DNA of 64,000 bases, from positions 62,001 to 126,000 of the forward strand of contig PCUY01000031.1 in assembly GCA_002787815.1 (NCBI GenBank), written 5' to 3'. The position numbers and the translations under genes are program-made. Below, in pieces: positions 10,590-21,735 of this stretch. Source of the DNA: Bacteroidetes bacterium CG12_big_fil_rev_8_21_14_0_65_60_17 (GTDB taxonomy: Bacteria; Bacteroidota; Rhodothermia; Rhodothermales; UBA10348). How positions within the stretch are numbered: position 1 is the stretch's first letter; each line of letters starts with the position of its first letter. The notes below the pieces were generated by a model. That model worked only from the letters and a program-made list of their open reading frames with translations. It did not search any database and was not told the DNA's origin.

Positions 10590-10730
10590 GGCTCGGTGAT
10601 TGATTACAGAACTTGGATGGACGTCGGTTCACCCTGCTTGGTTGCCGAACGCATCGATGGCGCTGCAGATCCGGATCTGCAGTATCTTGATGTCTCCGAA
10701 AACACCACGCTCAATCCGCACCGGCACGCC

Positions 10731-12032
10731 ATGGACAAACTCGTTATCCGGGGAGGACACCCCCTTCAGGGAACGCTACCCGTCAGTGGATCGAAGAATA
10801 CGGCTCTGGCACTCATGTCTGCGGCTCTGTTGACGGCAGAACCGGTCCAGTTGCGACATATTCCGGATCTGAAGGACATCCGTACGTTCAGTCGTGTGAT
10901 GGAAGTCACGGGTGCCCAGGTCACATTCAATGCCGCCGCCAACAGTCTGCAGATCGATGCGTCAGAACTGACCCGCACCGAAGCACCATATGGCCTTGTA
11001 AAGCGCATGCGTGCTTCATTTTACATGCTCGGTGCCCTGCTCGGTCGTTGTGGGCAGGCTCGCGTCTCTCTTCCTGGAGGATGCGCCTGGGGACCACGTC
11101 CGGTAGATCTGCACATCGAAGGCATGAAGGCCCTGGGAGCCGCTATATCCCTGGACAAAGGATACGTCGTTGCCCGTGCACGCGATGGTGGACGGTTGCC
11201 CGGTGGCGACTTCACGCTTCGCCCCTCCTCGGTGGGCGCCACCATAAATTTCCTGCTCGGAGCCGTTACCGCAATGGGGCGGTCGCGCCTGCATGGTGCA
11301 GCGACAGAGCCTGATGTGGTGGAGTTCTGCCGCATGCTCACTGAGATGGGTGCTCAAATTGACGGTACAGGCACGCGTACGCTGACCATTTCCGGGGTTG
11401 AATCCCTGTCTGGCGTAACGTTCGACAACCCCCCGGACAGGATTGAGTTGGGTACGTTCATGATCGCGGCTGCCATCGCAGGGGAGGCCGGAAAACCCGT
11501 CACATTGACGCATGCACGCCCGGAGCATCTGGGCCGTGTATTCATGCAGGCTTTTGAACAGACAGGATGTGAGATTCATGTCGACGGCACCACGCTGGAA
11601 GTCATTCCCCCCGGTGTGCTGACGCCGGTCAGCATTTCCACGGATGTCTATCCGGGGTTTCCGACCGATCTGCAGGCACAATGGACCATCCTCCTTGCGT
11701 GCGCCGATGGCAATGCCAAAGTGCTTGAAACCATTTACCATGACCGATTCAAACACATCCCGGAGCTGAGGCGCATGGGGATCAATGCCGTGGTAGTCGG
11801 AAATGAGGTCGCCGTCGAGGGTGGCAATCCCATCGAGGGGACAGCCGTGATGAGTACGGATCTCAGAGCCAGTGTCTCACTCGTCCTCGCGGGCATGGTA
11901 GCGCGGGGAGAAACGCACGTCCTGAGGGTTTATCATCTTGATCGTGGATACGAGCGACTTGAGCAGAAACTCAGTGCTGCCGGTATTGATATACGCCGCG
12001 AACCCTACGACGAATGGGCCGACCCCGTCTGA
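10731..12032 (+). CDS. murA: UDP-N-acetylglucosamine 1-carboxyvinyltransferase
   Basis: Likely start 10731 (MDKLVIRGGHPLQGTLPVSGSKNTALALM). Active-site Cys in LPGGCAWGPRPVDLH. Confidence 0.95.
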   Translation: MDKLVIRGGHPLQGTLPVSGSKNTALALMSAALLTAEPVQLRHIPDLKDIRTFSRVMEVTGAQVTFNAAANSLQIDASELTRTEAPYGLVKRMRASFYMLGALLGRCGQARVSLPGGCAWGPRPVDLHIEGMKALGAAISLDKGYVVARARDGGRLPGGDFTLRPSSVGATINFLLGAVTAMGRSRLHGAATEPDVVEFCRMLTEMGAQIDGTGTRTLTISGVESLSGVTFDNPPDRIELGTFMIAAAIAGEAGKPVTLTHARPEHLGRVFMQAFEQTGCEIHVDGTTLEVIPPGVLTPVSISTDVYPGFPTDLQAQWTILLACADGNAKVLETIYHDRFKHIPELRRMGINAVVVGNEVAVEGGNPIEGTAVMSTDLRASVSLVLAGMVARGETHVLRVYHLDRGYERLEQKLSAAGIDIRREPYDEWADPV

Positions 12033-12062
12033 CAGCTACCGCCGGGGTCTGTCAGGGCCTGG

Positions 12063-15000
12063 TCAGAACAGGGCCGTCAACTGGAATCTGCCCGTGTGGA
12101 TGGTGCGGCCATTGGCCGGAGCCCGGCCGTCATAGGTCAGACGGGCTGACAGACTTTCTGAAAGCTCGGCCTGTAATCCTGTGCGCCACAACCAGGATGC
12201 CCCTTGACCACGTCCGTCGGTGAGTTGAAAGCCAACAAGCCCCGAACCGGCTGTTGAGCTGGATCCCGAATTGAATGTGACCCGCGCGTGTTCCAATCGT
12301 GTTCTCAGGCGGATACGGCTTTCCATGGCCCATACGGACTCCACCGGAAGTATCCATACGACAGCGTCCGTTCGGGAGCGCTGCTCTGTCTTGAATGACA
12401 CCGTCGGATCGGTCGCGATTGTCCAGCGCCGCGAAATGGAAAGCCGGGCCGAGGGACGAAGCCGCCAGCTCACGACATCGAAACTCCTGCTTGAAAACTG
12501 TGCACTCTGCGACGTCTCCAATTCCCTGGCCAGATCGAGTCCCCATGTCCACATCGATGTCATCCGCCATACCGTTTCGATGTCCACCAGGTCCGAACGT
12601 GAAGCCTCACTACCGGATGCAAGTGAACTCAGACTTCGTACGGTCTGGGCGGTCGCATCCATATCCACACTTCGTATCCACGGGAGAAGCGATACGGACT
12701 GTGCCAGGCGAAGTCGGCCACGTACGGTTTGGTTGGCCGATCGGAAGGTCCCCAGCTGCAGCAGGTAGACGTCGCTTCGCCGGGCTGTCCGACTCGTCTC
12801 CTGGACTTCCATTACCGTTGTGGAGCCGAGACCCTGAAGTCTCCGTCTCCGGTCCGGTCGGATATCCAGACGGATTCGCCCCATGACACTTGTTACAGCT
12901 TCCAGCGAATCGGACGGAAGCAGCGTGCGAACATAGTCTCCTTCGGTGGGATTGGTCTCAGGAATGAATTCATCCAGCTGGATGACGCCATCGCCGTTCG
13001 CATCCACCCACACGAACTGGCCCCTCTCCGGTCCCGCCCTGATGAAGATTTCCTGCAGTGTGGCCGATCGCTCCGACCGGGCATCGTAAAGCAAGGCCAT
13101 ACGCGCCCGGCGGGTTGGTTGCCACTGGCTGTTTGCAGTCACAAGCAGGGCATCGTTGCGCGTATCTCCGTCCTGCCGCGTCTGGCGCCAGCCAAATGTC
13201 AGATCCATATCCAGATTGGATTGGGACAAGCGCGCACCCAATTGCGAGGTCAGGATATCCACACTCGACGACAAGGCGTCCGGCTGAAACCGGGTCTCCT
13301 CACGTGTTTCCAGGCTGGCGAAACCCGTCCAATCTCCGCGACCAGCTTCGATACCGGTGGCGTACAGCCTGAAATCAGGCTCTAGGGACATCATTGATCG
13401 CTCGCCCTCCTCTACGCTCATCTGCTCGGACTGCCAACGGACCCAGGGGCGAAATGACACATCATCCGGAGCGGAAATCCGGGCTCCTTGACGACGCCAG
13501 AGTCCCTTCTGCAACCCGGTCTGCTGCGACATACGATCCCGGGTTCGCGTCCACGACGCATGTGCGCTGAGCGAGGGCAGTCCGGCTTCATACGACTGGA
13601 TGGACAGGCGTTGTTGGTGGCCATCGAATGCATCGCCAAGATCAATCCGGTCAACAGCAACCTCAAAGCGTGTGCTGTCCGCCAGGCCCATTGTAATTCG
13701 TCCACGGCCTATTGTCTCATCCTCGCCCGATATCGCATTCTCCAGTACAGAATTTTCCGCGGAACGGGGAATATTCCATGTTCTCTCAAACTCCACGTCA
13801 CGAGTGCGATCGAACGAGGTAAAATAGGCTGAGCGACGTTCCACCTGCCCCTCTGCCTCCAACCAGATCGGAATCCATGCGTCTGTCCTCCACCGGTTTG
13901 TGGCCAGCCTTGAAGCCCATGCCCCGCCACGATCGTCATCGGCGTCCAGACCAGACAGGCGGTTCCTGTCCAACCGCGATCCGGCCCATTCCACGGACAG
14001 TTGGGCCCATGGAAGATTCCGGCTGACCAGACGCAGGCTCACGAGCTCCTGACTCCGTGGGGCCGAGAGCGGCACAACCGGCTTATACTCCCCCGCTCCT
14101 TCGCCGACAAAGGTGAATACGATTCCGTTTGCACTGGAGGAACCCGTCCTGATGTAGCTTCCCTCGCCCGGCCCAAACCGCGTAAACGTGACACGGAATA
14201 CCCGCTCGCCCGGCATGGGCTCCCGGGAAACAGGAACAAAAATGGTGAGGGAGTCCCCGTTGGCCTCTGGACGTGTCTCCCTGAAATACTGCGTGAACAG
14301 CGCCTCCGGATCGTACACCACTTCCCGCGCACCGCTTCTGAATGGCGTCGTGTCGCCCGCCATGATAACCGCGGCCGAATCTTCCGAAGAAAAAGCCAAC
14401 TCTTCCGTGAAGGCATTCCCGTCAGCCTCCCGGATGGCCGTAACGTCCAAATCGGCAATCCGGGTACGGGCCTGACCGCTGCCGAACAGGAACGTCCGGG
14501 TGAACTGGTTCGTGGTAAACTCGAACTCAACGCGTATACGACGTTCTCTTCCAATGATATGGCGTGATGTAAACGATATTTCAGCTGTCGTATAATCGAT
14601 CGTATAATCTTCCTGCGCGCCACGCGTCATCAACTCTCCATCCAGAAACACGCGCTCCGAACCGGGAAGCACCAGGATGAACCGCTCCCCTGTGTTGCCC
14701 TCCAGTCGATATGGTCCCTGCACACCATCGAGAGCCTGTATTTGCTGCGACCGGAAAATCCCCCGTGACGTGGCACCAGCCACGCGCGCTGTCCAGGGAC
14801 TTCGCGCACCGATGGTGCCCGGTGACGCCGTTGCCTCCACGAGTGCTCCCTGCAGACTCCGCCTTACACGGCCATACCGGCCACTGCGATGCAGAATGTC
14901 CACGTCTCCCAGCTGGAGTTCTCCCCGATCTGTGGACAGTCGGATAAAAACGCGGTCGAATTGATCCAGGCGCCGCGTGGTACCCTGTGGCAGAACCGGT

Positions 15001-15527
15001 GTATCCTCGTCGGTCAGGGATGCCATAATCCTGACACCCGGCGTCAGCTCACCCTCCATTTCAAATCGCAGCGCTGACTCGATCGAGGCATCCCGTCCCG
15101 ACCCGGCCACAACGCCACGCGATACCGATCCGGACCTGCGAAGATCAGGCACCCTGGTCTGCTCAAGGGGACGTGAAGACGTGGTCTGTTCTGTTCCGGC
15201 ATACGGCCATGCCCGAACACCATCCGGGCGGTCGAGCGGTATGTAGGCATAGGCTGCCACCAGGGTCATGACCGAGTCCACGGACACGTTCCTCAGCGTG
15301 AGCAGCCCGGCCGGGGCATTGAGCGTGTAGGATGACGGCGGAATGTTCCGTGCGGGATTCGCGATTTCCAAACGCAGGGACTCCTCCACCACAAAGGGAC
15401 GCAACTGGAATGGGCCTGGACCAACAACATGCAACGTATCAGTGCTTATCGGTGCCTGTTGGGCGCGGGAAACCTGGAAACCACACAACAGCAGCAGCAC
15501 GAGCATGCTCCCGGCCCTCGTGTACAT
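12063..15527 (-). CDS. large (~1150 aa) putative outer-membrane/surface beta-rich protein
   Basis: Likely start 15527 with signal peptide MYTRAGSMLVLLLLCGFQVSRAQQ. Long alternating beta-like sequence includes GPYRLEGNTGERFILVLPGSERVFLDGELMTRGAQEDYTIDYTTAEISFT and many aromatic/hydrophobic alternations typical of barrels. Exact family not recognised. Confidence 0.6.
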   Translation of the reverse strand: MYTRAGSMLVLLLLCGFQVSRAQQAPISTDTLHVVGPGPFQLRPFVVEESLRLEIANPARNIPPSSYTLNAPAGLLTLRNVSVDSVMTLVAAYAYIPLDRPDGVRAWPYAGTEQTTSSRPLEQTRVPDLRRSGSVSRGVVAGSGRDASIESALRFEMEGELTPGVRIMASLTDEDTPVLPQGTTRRLDQFDRVFIRLSTDRGELQLGDVDILHRSGRYGRVRRSLQGALVEATASPGTIGARSPWTARVAGATSRGIFRSQQIQALDGVQGPYRLEGNTGERFILVLPGSERVFLDGELMTRGAQEDYTIDYTTAEISFTSRHIIGRERRIRVEFEFTTNQFTRTFLFGSGQARTRIADLDVTAIREADGNAFTEELAFSSEDSAAVIMAGDTTPFRSGAREVVYDPEALFTQYFRETRPEANGDSLTIFVPVSREPMPGERVFRVTFTRFGPGEGSYIRTGSSSANGIVFTFVGEGAGEYKPVVPLSAPRSQELVSLRLVSRNLPWAQLSVEWAGSRLDRNRLSGLDADDDRGGAWASRLATNRWRTDAWIPIWLEAEGQVERRSAYFTSFDRTRDVEFERTWNIPRSAENSVLENAISGEDETIGRGRITMGLADSTRFEVAVDRIDLGDAFDGHQQRLSIQSYEAGLPSLSAHASWTRTRDRMSQQTGLQKGLWRRQGARISAPDDVSFRPWVRWQSEQMSVEEGERSMMSLEPDFRLYATGIEAGRGDWTGFASLETREETRFQPDALSSSVDILTSQLGARLSQSNLDMDLTFGWRQTRQDGDTRNDALLVTANSQWQPTRRARMALLYDARSERSATLQEIFIRAGPERGQFVWVDANGDGVIQLDEFIPETNPTEGDYVRTLLPSDSLEAVTSVMGRIRLDIRPDRRRRLQGLGSTTVMEVQETSRTARRSDVYLLQLGTFRSANQTVRGRLRLAQSVSLLPWIRSVDMDATAQTVRSLSSLASGSEASRSDLVDIETVWRMTSMWTWGLDLARELETSQSAQFSSRSFDVVSWRLRPSARLSISRRWTIATDPTVSFKTEQRSRTDAVVWILPVESVWAMESRIRLRTRLEHARVTFNSGSSSTAGSGLVGFQLTDGRGQGASWLWRTGLQAELSESLSARLTYDGRAPANGRTIHTGRFQLTALF

Positions 15528-15678
15528 GGTTGGCAAATGACGATGCTGCTGCTGCACCTGGCGCCCGTGTGGTCTGTCGAATGACGATTCCACAAACACT
15601 CCCGCTCGTAGGCTGTTTCCCGGTCGTTGCCACACAACGTGTGCAGGCCCTACATTGGAAATACGTTCATTAAACTGA

Positions 15679-17070
15679 ATGGTCATGGCCAACAACGCAT
15701 CTGCATGGAAGATCGCCGTCATTGGAGCAGGTCCTGCCGGGTTTTACGCCGCCGAGCATTTCCTCAAGCAGGATGAGCCAACAGTCACCGTGGATATGTT
15801 CGACCGTCTGCCAACACCGTACGGGCTGGTACGTGCCGGTGTGGCTCCGGACCACGAAAAGATCAAGAATGTCACGCGGGTCTTCGAGAAAACAGCCGAT
15901 CGCGAGGGCTTCCGGTTTTTTGGAAACGTGGACTATGGTCGCGATATCACACTCGATGACCTTGAAAAACATTATCATCAGGTCTATTTCTCCACCGGTG
16001 CCCAGGTCGACCGATCACTCGGGATTGAAGGAGAGCGCCTTCCCCGCAGTCATTCCGCCACGGAGTTTGTTGCATGGTACAATGGGCACCCCGATTTCCG
16101 CGACCTTGACTTCGATCTGTCACAGGAACGCGTCGCCGTCATCGGGGTCGGTAATGTTGCCGTGGACGTCGCACGGATTCTGTCCCGGACCGTGGATGAA
16201 CTGAAGCAGACGGATATCGCCGACTATGCTCTCGACAGATTGGCGGAAAGCCGCGTACGGGAAATCGTCATGATCGGACGACGGGGTCCTGCCCAGGCCG
16301 CCTTCACGTTACCCGAAATCAAGGAGTTGGGACAGATGCAGGATGCCGGGGTGTCCGTAATGGCCGCCGACATGGAGCTCGACAGACACACGCTGGCGCA
16401 ACTGGAATCTGATCCCGATCGGATGACGACCAAGAAACTCGAGGTCATGCGCAGTTACATCGGAGGCACGAACCCGGATGCGTCGCGACAGTGCATTATT
16501 CGTTTCCTGTTGTCCCCCATTGCCATACATGCTGCACCTGACGGAGGCGCAGGAAGCATGACACTGATGCGGAACCGTCTGGAACCCGGGCGCGGCACAC
16601 GCCTTTCGGCGGTCGCTACCGGAATAACGGAAAGACTGGCATGCGGCCTCGTCTTCCGATCGGTCGGCTACCATGGTGTCGCGCTACCGGAAATACCATT
16701 CCGGGAAGACTGGGGGACGGTGCCGAACCAGCTGGGCCGTGTTACCCGCGAGGATGGCACGGCTGTGACGGGAGTGTACGTTGGCGGCTGGATCAAGCGC
16801 GGACCAACCGGCATCATTGGGACCAACAAGCCGGATGCCATTGAAACGGTCAATTGCATGTTGGAGGATCTGGCCAGCGGCCTTGTCTTTTCACCTACAG
16901 GTCTCGACATGGCCGAAACCCTGCAGGAACGCGGCATCTGCTATGTCACGTTCGCCGACTGGAAGCGCCTGGATGCCCTCGAAACAGAGAATGGACGTGT
17001 CCAGGGGCGCCCCCGCGTCAAGTTTACGCGGGTAGAGGACATGCTCAGTGCCCTGTCTCCGCAGACGTGA
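15679..17070 (+). CDS. FprA/adrenodoxin-reductase-like ferredoxin-NADP+ reductase
   Basis: WKIAVIGAGPAGFYAAEHFL; PTPYGLVRAGVAPDHEKIKNV; IGVGNVAVDVARIL; VGGWIKRGPTGIIGTNKPDA. Confidence 0.93.
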   Translation: MVMANNASAWKIAVIGAGPAGFYAAEHFLKQDEPTVTVDMFDRLPTPYGLVRAGVAPDHEKIKNVTRVFEKTADREGFRFFGNVDYGRDITLDDLEKHYHQVYFSTGAQVDRSLGIEGERLPRSHSATEFVAWYNGHPDFRDLDFDLSQERVAVIGVGNVAVDVARILSRTVDELKQTDIADYALDRLAESRVREIVMIGRRGPAQAAFTLPEIKELGQMQDAGVSVMAADMELDRHTLAQLESDPDRMTTKKLEVMRSYIGGTNPDASRQCIIRFLLSPIAIHAAPDGGAGSMTLMRNRLEPGRGTRLSAVATGITERLACGLVFRSVGYHGVALPEIPFREDWGTVPNQLGRVTREDGTAVTGVYVGGWIKRGPTGIIGTNKPDAIETVNCMLEDLASGLVFSPTGLDMAETLQERGICYVTFADWKRLDALETENGRVQGRPRVKFTRVEDMLSALSPQT

Positions 17071-17260
17071 CCGTATAACCTTCTTCTTCCACGGCATTCC
17101 GCAATGCGGCCGCCGTTACGTCATTGGCGTCGGTCTCGACGACGGCTCGGCCCATTTCGACAGAGGCTACCCGGACGCCATGTAGAGCGCCCAACGCTTC
17201 TTCCACCGCGCGCACGCAGTGACCGCAACTCATTCCTTCAATTGTCAACGTGTGCTTCAT
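17045..17260 (-). CDS. heavy-metal-associated domain protein (CopZ-like copper chaperone)
   Basis: [29 protein letters not shown] with CxxC. The start overlaps the copA stop. Confidence 0.85.
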   Translation of the reverse strand: MKHTLTIEGMSCGHCVRAVEEALGALHGVRVASVEMGRAVVETDANDVTAAALRNAVEEEGYTVTSAETGH

Positions 17261-19629
17261 TGCGAGCCCCCATTTCGTTTCAGTCTGAGACTGTTCGATA
17301 CGACAGAGACACTGGAAAGTGCCATGGCAGCCGATGCAATCATGGGACTGAGCAACCACCCTGTGAATGGGAACAAGACGCCAGCCGCCACAGGAATACA
17401 GATGACGTTGTAGATGAAGGCGAAAAACAGATTCTGACGGATGATGTGCATTGTCTGGCGGGAATCCCGGATGACCCGGGGAACCAACGTGAGGTCGTCA
17501 TTCATGAGCGTCACGTCGCTTGACTCCATGGCAATATCCGTTCCACTGCGGACCGCCATACCCACATCAGCAGCGGCCAGCGCGGGCGCATCGTTGATAC
17601 CATCTCCGACCATGCCCACGAGGCCGTATTTTTCCCGCAATGCGTGTACGGCCTCCACTTTGTCATGCGGCAGAAGGTCTGCTTTGACGTGTTCTATGCC
17701 CGCCTCTCGGGCAACGAGCTGAGCCGTGGCATCCCTGTCTCCGGTCAGCATGACCACGTCCACTCCCATGTTCCGTAACTGCGAAACCGCGTCCTTGGCA
17801 TCGGCACGGATCCGGTCCTCAAAAGAAATACTGCCCAGGTACTTTTCACCGCGGGAAACATGGACAAGCCCGACGGAAACGTCTTCCGTAGCTGCTGACA
17901 CATCCACGTCAGCTTCCCTGAGGAAGGAAAGCGACCCGACCCGTACGCGTATGCCGTCAACGCCGGCTTCCACACCCCGACCGGTCACCGTCCGGAAATC
18001 CGTGGAACGCGGTACGGACAACGCTTCGTGGCGGGCTGCAGCCACCACCGCCTTCGCCAGCGGATGCTCCGAGTGCACCTCGACCGCTGCCGCCATCAGC
18101 AGCACCTCGCGCCTGTCGCCACGAACAGTACCCACAACCGGTCTGCCGTGGGTGACCGTGCCCGTTTTGTCCACGGCAACCACCGCAAGGCGGCCAGCCC
18201 TCTCAATGGCAGCGGCCTCGCGAATGAGTATTCCAGTGGATGCAGCGCGCCCGGTAGCCACAACCACGGCGGTCGGAGTAGCCAATCCGAGAGCACAGGG
18301 ACACGCGATGATGAGGACCGATACGGCCCGCAGAAGGGCATGGTTGAGTGCCGGATCCGGACCCGTCACAAACCAGACAACAGCCGTAACGATCGCGACG
18401 AGCAGCACCACCGGAACGAAAACCGCGGCAATTCGATCTGCCATTTTCTGGATGGGCGCCTTCGAACCCTGTGCCCGGTGAACCAGATCAACGATCTGAT
18501 TGAGCATCGTATCCGGCCCGGTCCGGACCACCTCCACGACGACCGATCCCGTATCGTTCACGGTACCCGCCACCACGCGATCACCTTGCTGCTTTTCCAC
18601 AGGCAGCGGTTCACCGGTCAGCATGCTCTCGTTGATGCTCGTCGAGCCCTCGAGTATACGTCCATCTACTGGAACGCGTTCACCCGGGCGTATCCGCACG
18701 CGGTCACCGAGAACCACCTCTTCCACGGGAACCACTTCCTCGCCTTCTTCTGTCAGCCGATATGCGGTATCGGGCTGCAGATCCATGAGCTTGCGGACGG
18801 CAATCCCTGTCCGCGACTTGGCCCTTTCCTCCAACAAACGCCCGGCCAGTATCAACGTCACGATAACGGCAGCCGCCTCGAAGTAATACTCGGCGGCCGC
18901 ATCTCCCGGAAAGAAACCCGGAACGAGTAGCGCAGCCGTACTGTACCCCCACGCAGCACCCGTTCCAAGCGCAACCAGGGTATTCATGTCTGTCGCCCCG
19001 TGACGGGCTGCCGTCCAGGCAGACGTGAAGAAGGGTTTTCCGGCCCAGATCACAACGGGTGTGGCGAGCATGAACTGTATCCAGCCCTCCATGGGAATGT
19101 GCCAAGTGCCGTGAGACATGGCTATGACAGCCAGCGGCGCAGTCAGCAGCGCAGCAAAAAAAACGCGTCTTTTCAGACGTTGAACGCGTTGTTGCTGGTG
19201 CGTCTCGTCGGTCTCTTCCGTTTCATGTGTGGCTTTGGCGCCTCTGAAAGCGCTCAGTATGTCCTGTAGCGACCGCCCCGACAGGACCGATGCCACATAG
19301 CGGACATGGACTATGGCCTGGCCGTCCCTGTCCAATTGCCGTACTGAGAGAATCCCGTTGGTTTCAGAGAGTGCGCGGGTGGCCTCGGCAGCCGCCTGCG
19401 GCTCGGCAAACACCGCCTCCGCCTCGGCCACCCTGACCGAATAACCGGTCTTCTCTATGATATCCACGATATCGCGGATGGACGCTCCCGATGTGGTGAC
19501 CTGTGCTCTTTCGGTGGCATAGTTTACGGCGACATGGTCGACCCCGGCTGCCTTGCCGAGCTTGCGCTCAATACGGAGCGCGCACGCTGCGCACGTCATT
19601 CCATCTACAGGTATCGCGTACTCTACCAT
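17257..19629 (-). CDS. copA: copper-translocating P1B-type ATPase
   Basis: N-terminal [15 protein letters not shown] motif [21 protein letters not shown] phosphorylation site; [16 protein letters not shown]. Confidence 0.95.
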   Translation of the reverse strand: MVEYAIPVDGMTCAACALRIERKLGKAAGVDHVAVNYATERAQVTTSGASIRDIVDIIEKTGYSVRVAEAEAVFAEPQAAAEATRALSETNGILSVRQLDRDGQAIVHVRYVASVLSGRSLQDILSAFRGAKATHETEETDETHQQQRVQRLKRRVFFAALLTAPLAVIAMSHGTWHIPMEGWIQFMLATPVVIWAGKPFFTSAWTAARHGATDMNTLVALGTGAAWGYSTAALLVPGFFPGDAAAEYYFEAAAVIVTLILAGRLLEERAKSRTGIAVRKLMDLQPDTAYRLTEEGEEVVPVEEVVLGDRVRIRPGERVPVDGRILEGSTSINESMLTGEPLPVEKQQGDRVVAGTVNDTGSVVVEVVRTGPDTMLNQIVDLVHRAQGSKAPIQKMADRIAAVFVPVVLLVAIVTAVVWFVTGPDPALNHALLRAVSVLIIACPCALGLATPTAVVVATGRAASTGILIREAAAIERAGRLAVVAVDKTGTVTHGRPVVGTVRGDRREVLLMAAAVEVHSEHPLAKAVVAAARHEALSVPRSTDFRTVTGRGVEAGVDGIRVRVGSLSFLREADVDVSAATEDVSVGLVHVSRGEKYLGSISFEDRIRADAKDAVSQLRNMGVDVVMLTGDRDATAQLVAREAGIEHVKADLLPHDKVEAVHALREKYGLVGMVGDGINDAPALAAADVGMAVRSGTDIAMESSDVTLMNDDLTLVPRVIRDSRQTMHIIRQNLFFAFIYNVICIPVAAGVLFPFTGWLLSPMIASAAMALSSVSVVSNSLRLKRNGGSQ

Positions 19630-19713
19630 GTCGTTTTTCGGCTGTTAACACCGTTCGAACCTTTGCCCCGGCGAACACGTTCCACGGCGTCACCAAATAA
19701 CCGGCTGCGTTCG

Positions 19714-20739
19714 ATGGCCAAGGAAAAAACCCGTATTACGATATATGATGTGGCCAACCACGCGCATGTGGCCATATCCACCGTATCGCGCGTACTCAAC
19801 CAGTCTCCGGAAGTATCTCCTGCCACGCGAAACCGGGTCGAACGTGCCATTGCCGAGCTGCAGTACCGGCCGGACCGGACCGCGCGCTCACTGGCGCAAC
19901 AGGAATACAATACGCTTGCCGTTGCGCTGCCGTCGTTCACGGCTCCTTTCCAGAACGAACTGCTCAAGGGAATCCGGACGTGCATTCGCGAGCATGCCCT
20001 CGACCTGCTCATTTGTGACCTGGGGTCATCGAACCACGACCGCGCACTCCTGGATTTCCTGAAACGTGGTGCCGTCCAGGGCATGCTCATAGGTGGCATG
20101 CAGATCAGCCCCCAGGTGCGGACTACCCTGCAGTCCCTTCATGCTCCCACGGCAGTAATCGGAGATCTGTGCGAGGGAGTGGACAGTTATGCATGGGATG
20201 ATACGACAGGGGCATCTGCCGCTGTGGACCATCTGATTGATCAGGGTCATCGGCACATTGCCATGATCCGTTCTGCTGCGCGGAGCACATTGCAGGAAGC
20301 GCGGGCCGAAGGCTACAGGATGGCCCTGACGCGGGCCCGCATTCCTGTAGATGACGACCGCATTCTGGCCGGACGTATTGAGAAGCACGGTGGATTCAGT
20401 GAGGAGGATGGCTACGACGCCATGACGCAGATCATGGAGCGCTTTCCGCAGGTCACGGCTGTTTTTGCGAGTAGCGACGTGCAGGCCATAGGTGCCCTGT
20501 CCGCACTTGCAGATTCGGGACGAAGAGCACCCGATGATATGGCCGTTGTCGGGTACGACGACATCAAGACGAGTCGGTTCATCGGTCTCACCTCCGTGAG
20601 CCAGTACATGCAGCAAACCGCGCTCGAAGCCACGCGACGATTGCTTGCGCGCATCGAAGGGTCGGAAACGTCCGCGCCCATTCGACGAACAATGACACCC
20701 GAATTACAGATCCGGCATTCCTCGGACAGACCATTATGA
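19714..20739 (+). CDS. LacI family transcriptional regulator
   Basis: Start 19714 MAKEKTRITIYDVANHAHVAISTVSRVLNQSPEVSPATRNRV (LacI HTH), followed by a periplasmic-binding-like effector domain. Confidence 0.93.
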   Translation: MAKEKTRITIYDVANHAHVAISTVSRVLNQSPEVSPATRNRVERAIAELQYRPDRTARSLAQQEYNTLAVALPSFTAPFQNELLKGIRTCIREHALDLLICDLGSSNHDRALLDFLKRGAVQGMLIGGMQISPQVRTTLQSLHAPTAVIGDLCEGVDSYAWDDTTGASAAVDHLIDQGHRHIAMIRSAARSTLQEARAEGYRMALTRARIPVDDDRILAGRIEKHGGFSEEDGYDAMTQIMERFPQVTAVFASSDVQAIGALSALADSGRRAPDDMAVVGYDDIKTSRFIGLTSVSQYMQQTALEATRRLLARIEGSETSAPIRRTMTPELQIRHSSDRPL

Positions 20740-21725
20740 CAACACGGGGAGTAATCCGCGCCCAACTCGATCACACCGTGCAGGAAACACACTTCCAGCA
20801 CCTGGGAATGAGATTCAAAGGCAAGGTGCGTGACACCTATCGCACGGGAGACGTCCTCATCCTTGTAACGACCGATCGGATCAGCGCGTTTGATCATGTG
20901 TTACGTCAGGGTATTCCCTTCAAGGGTCAGGTGCTCAATCAGTTGGCGGCATGGTTCTTCGAGCAGACATCCGATGTCTGTCCGAATCATGTGATTTCAG
21001 TGCCCGATCCGAACATTACTGTTGCAGATCGATGTCACGCTGTTCCGGTCGAATTCGTGGTGCGCGGATACCTGGCCGGACACGCATGGCGTCTGTATCG
21101 GGATGGGCATCGCACACTCTGCGGCAAAGTGCTTCCCGATGGCCTCTCCCAGAACAGCCGTCTCCCCGAACCGATTCTGACGCCAGCCACCAAAGCCCTG
21201 GCCGGCCATGATGAAGACACAACCCGGGAAGACGTGGTTGCACAGGGTATCCTGTCCGGAGCTGACTTTGACCACCTTGAGTCCATGGCCCTGACGCTCT
21301 TTGAACGTGGCAGTGAAGTAGCCAACGAACGCGGCCTGATCCTGGTCGATACGAAGTACGAATTCGGGCGGTACCACGATGGCACATACCGTGTCATCGA
21401 CGAAATACATACTCCCGATTCGTCCCGCTACTTTTACAGCGATACATACGAAGAATCGCTGTCACAGAATGCGCCGCAACGACAACTGTCCAAGGAGTTC
21501 GTGCGCGAATGGCTGATGGAACACGGTTTCCAGGGGCGTGATGGCGAACGGTTGCCTGACCTCTCAGACGAGTTCAGAATAGACGTCGCTGCCCGGTACA
21601 TGGAATTATTCGATCGCCTTACAGGGACGCGCTTTGTCCCGGATACCACACACGAACCTATTGCCAGGATGCAGCGTGCCCTGGCCGGTGTTGGCGATCT
21701 TGACCGCGCCTCCCGACAGCAGTGA
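20736..21725 (+). CDS. purC: phosphoribosylaminoimidazole-succinocarboxamide synthase (SAICAR synthetase)
   Basis: GKVRDTYRTGDVLILVTTDRISAFDHVLRQGIPFKGQVLNQLAAWFF and LILVDTKYEFGRYHDGTYRVIDEIHTPDSSRYF. Confidence 0.95.
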   Translation: MTTRGVIRAQLDHTVQETHFQHLGMRFKGKVRDTYRTGDVLILVTTDRISAFDHVLRQGIPFKGQVLNQLAAWFFEQTSDVCPNHVISVPDPNITVADRCHAVPVEFVVRGYLAGHAWRLYRDGHRTLCGKVLPDGLSQNSRLPEPILTPATKALAGHDEDTTREDVVAQGILSGADFDHLESMALTLFERGSEVANERGLILVDTKYEFGRYHDGTYRVIDEIHTPDSSRYFYSDTYEESLSQNAPQRQLSKEFVREWLMEHGFQGRDGERLPDLSDEFRIDVAARYMELFDRLTGTRFVPDTTHEPIARMQRALAGVGDLDRASRQQ

Positions 21726-21735
21726 GGCCCTCTGC

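Noticed and set aside
17726-18930. Long plus-strand ORFs (251 and 300 aa) opposite copA
   Set aside because: Antisense to a textbook P-type ATPase with intact motifs; composition typical of shadow ORFs.
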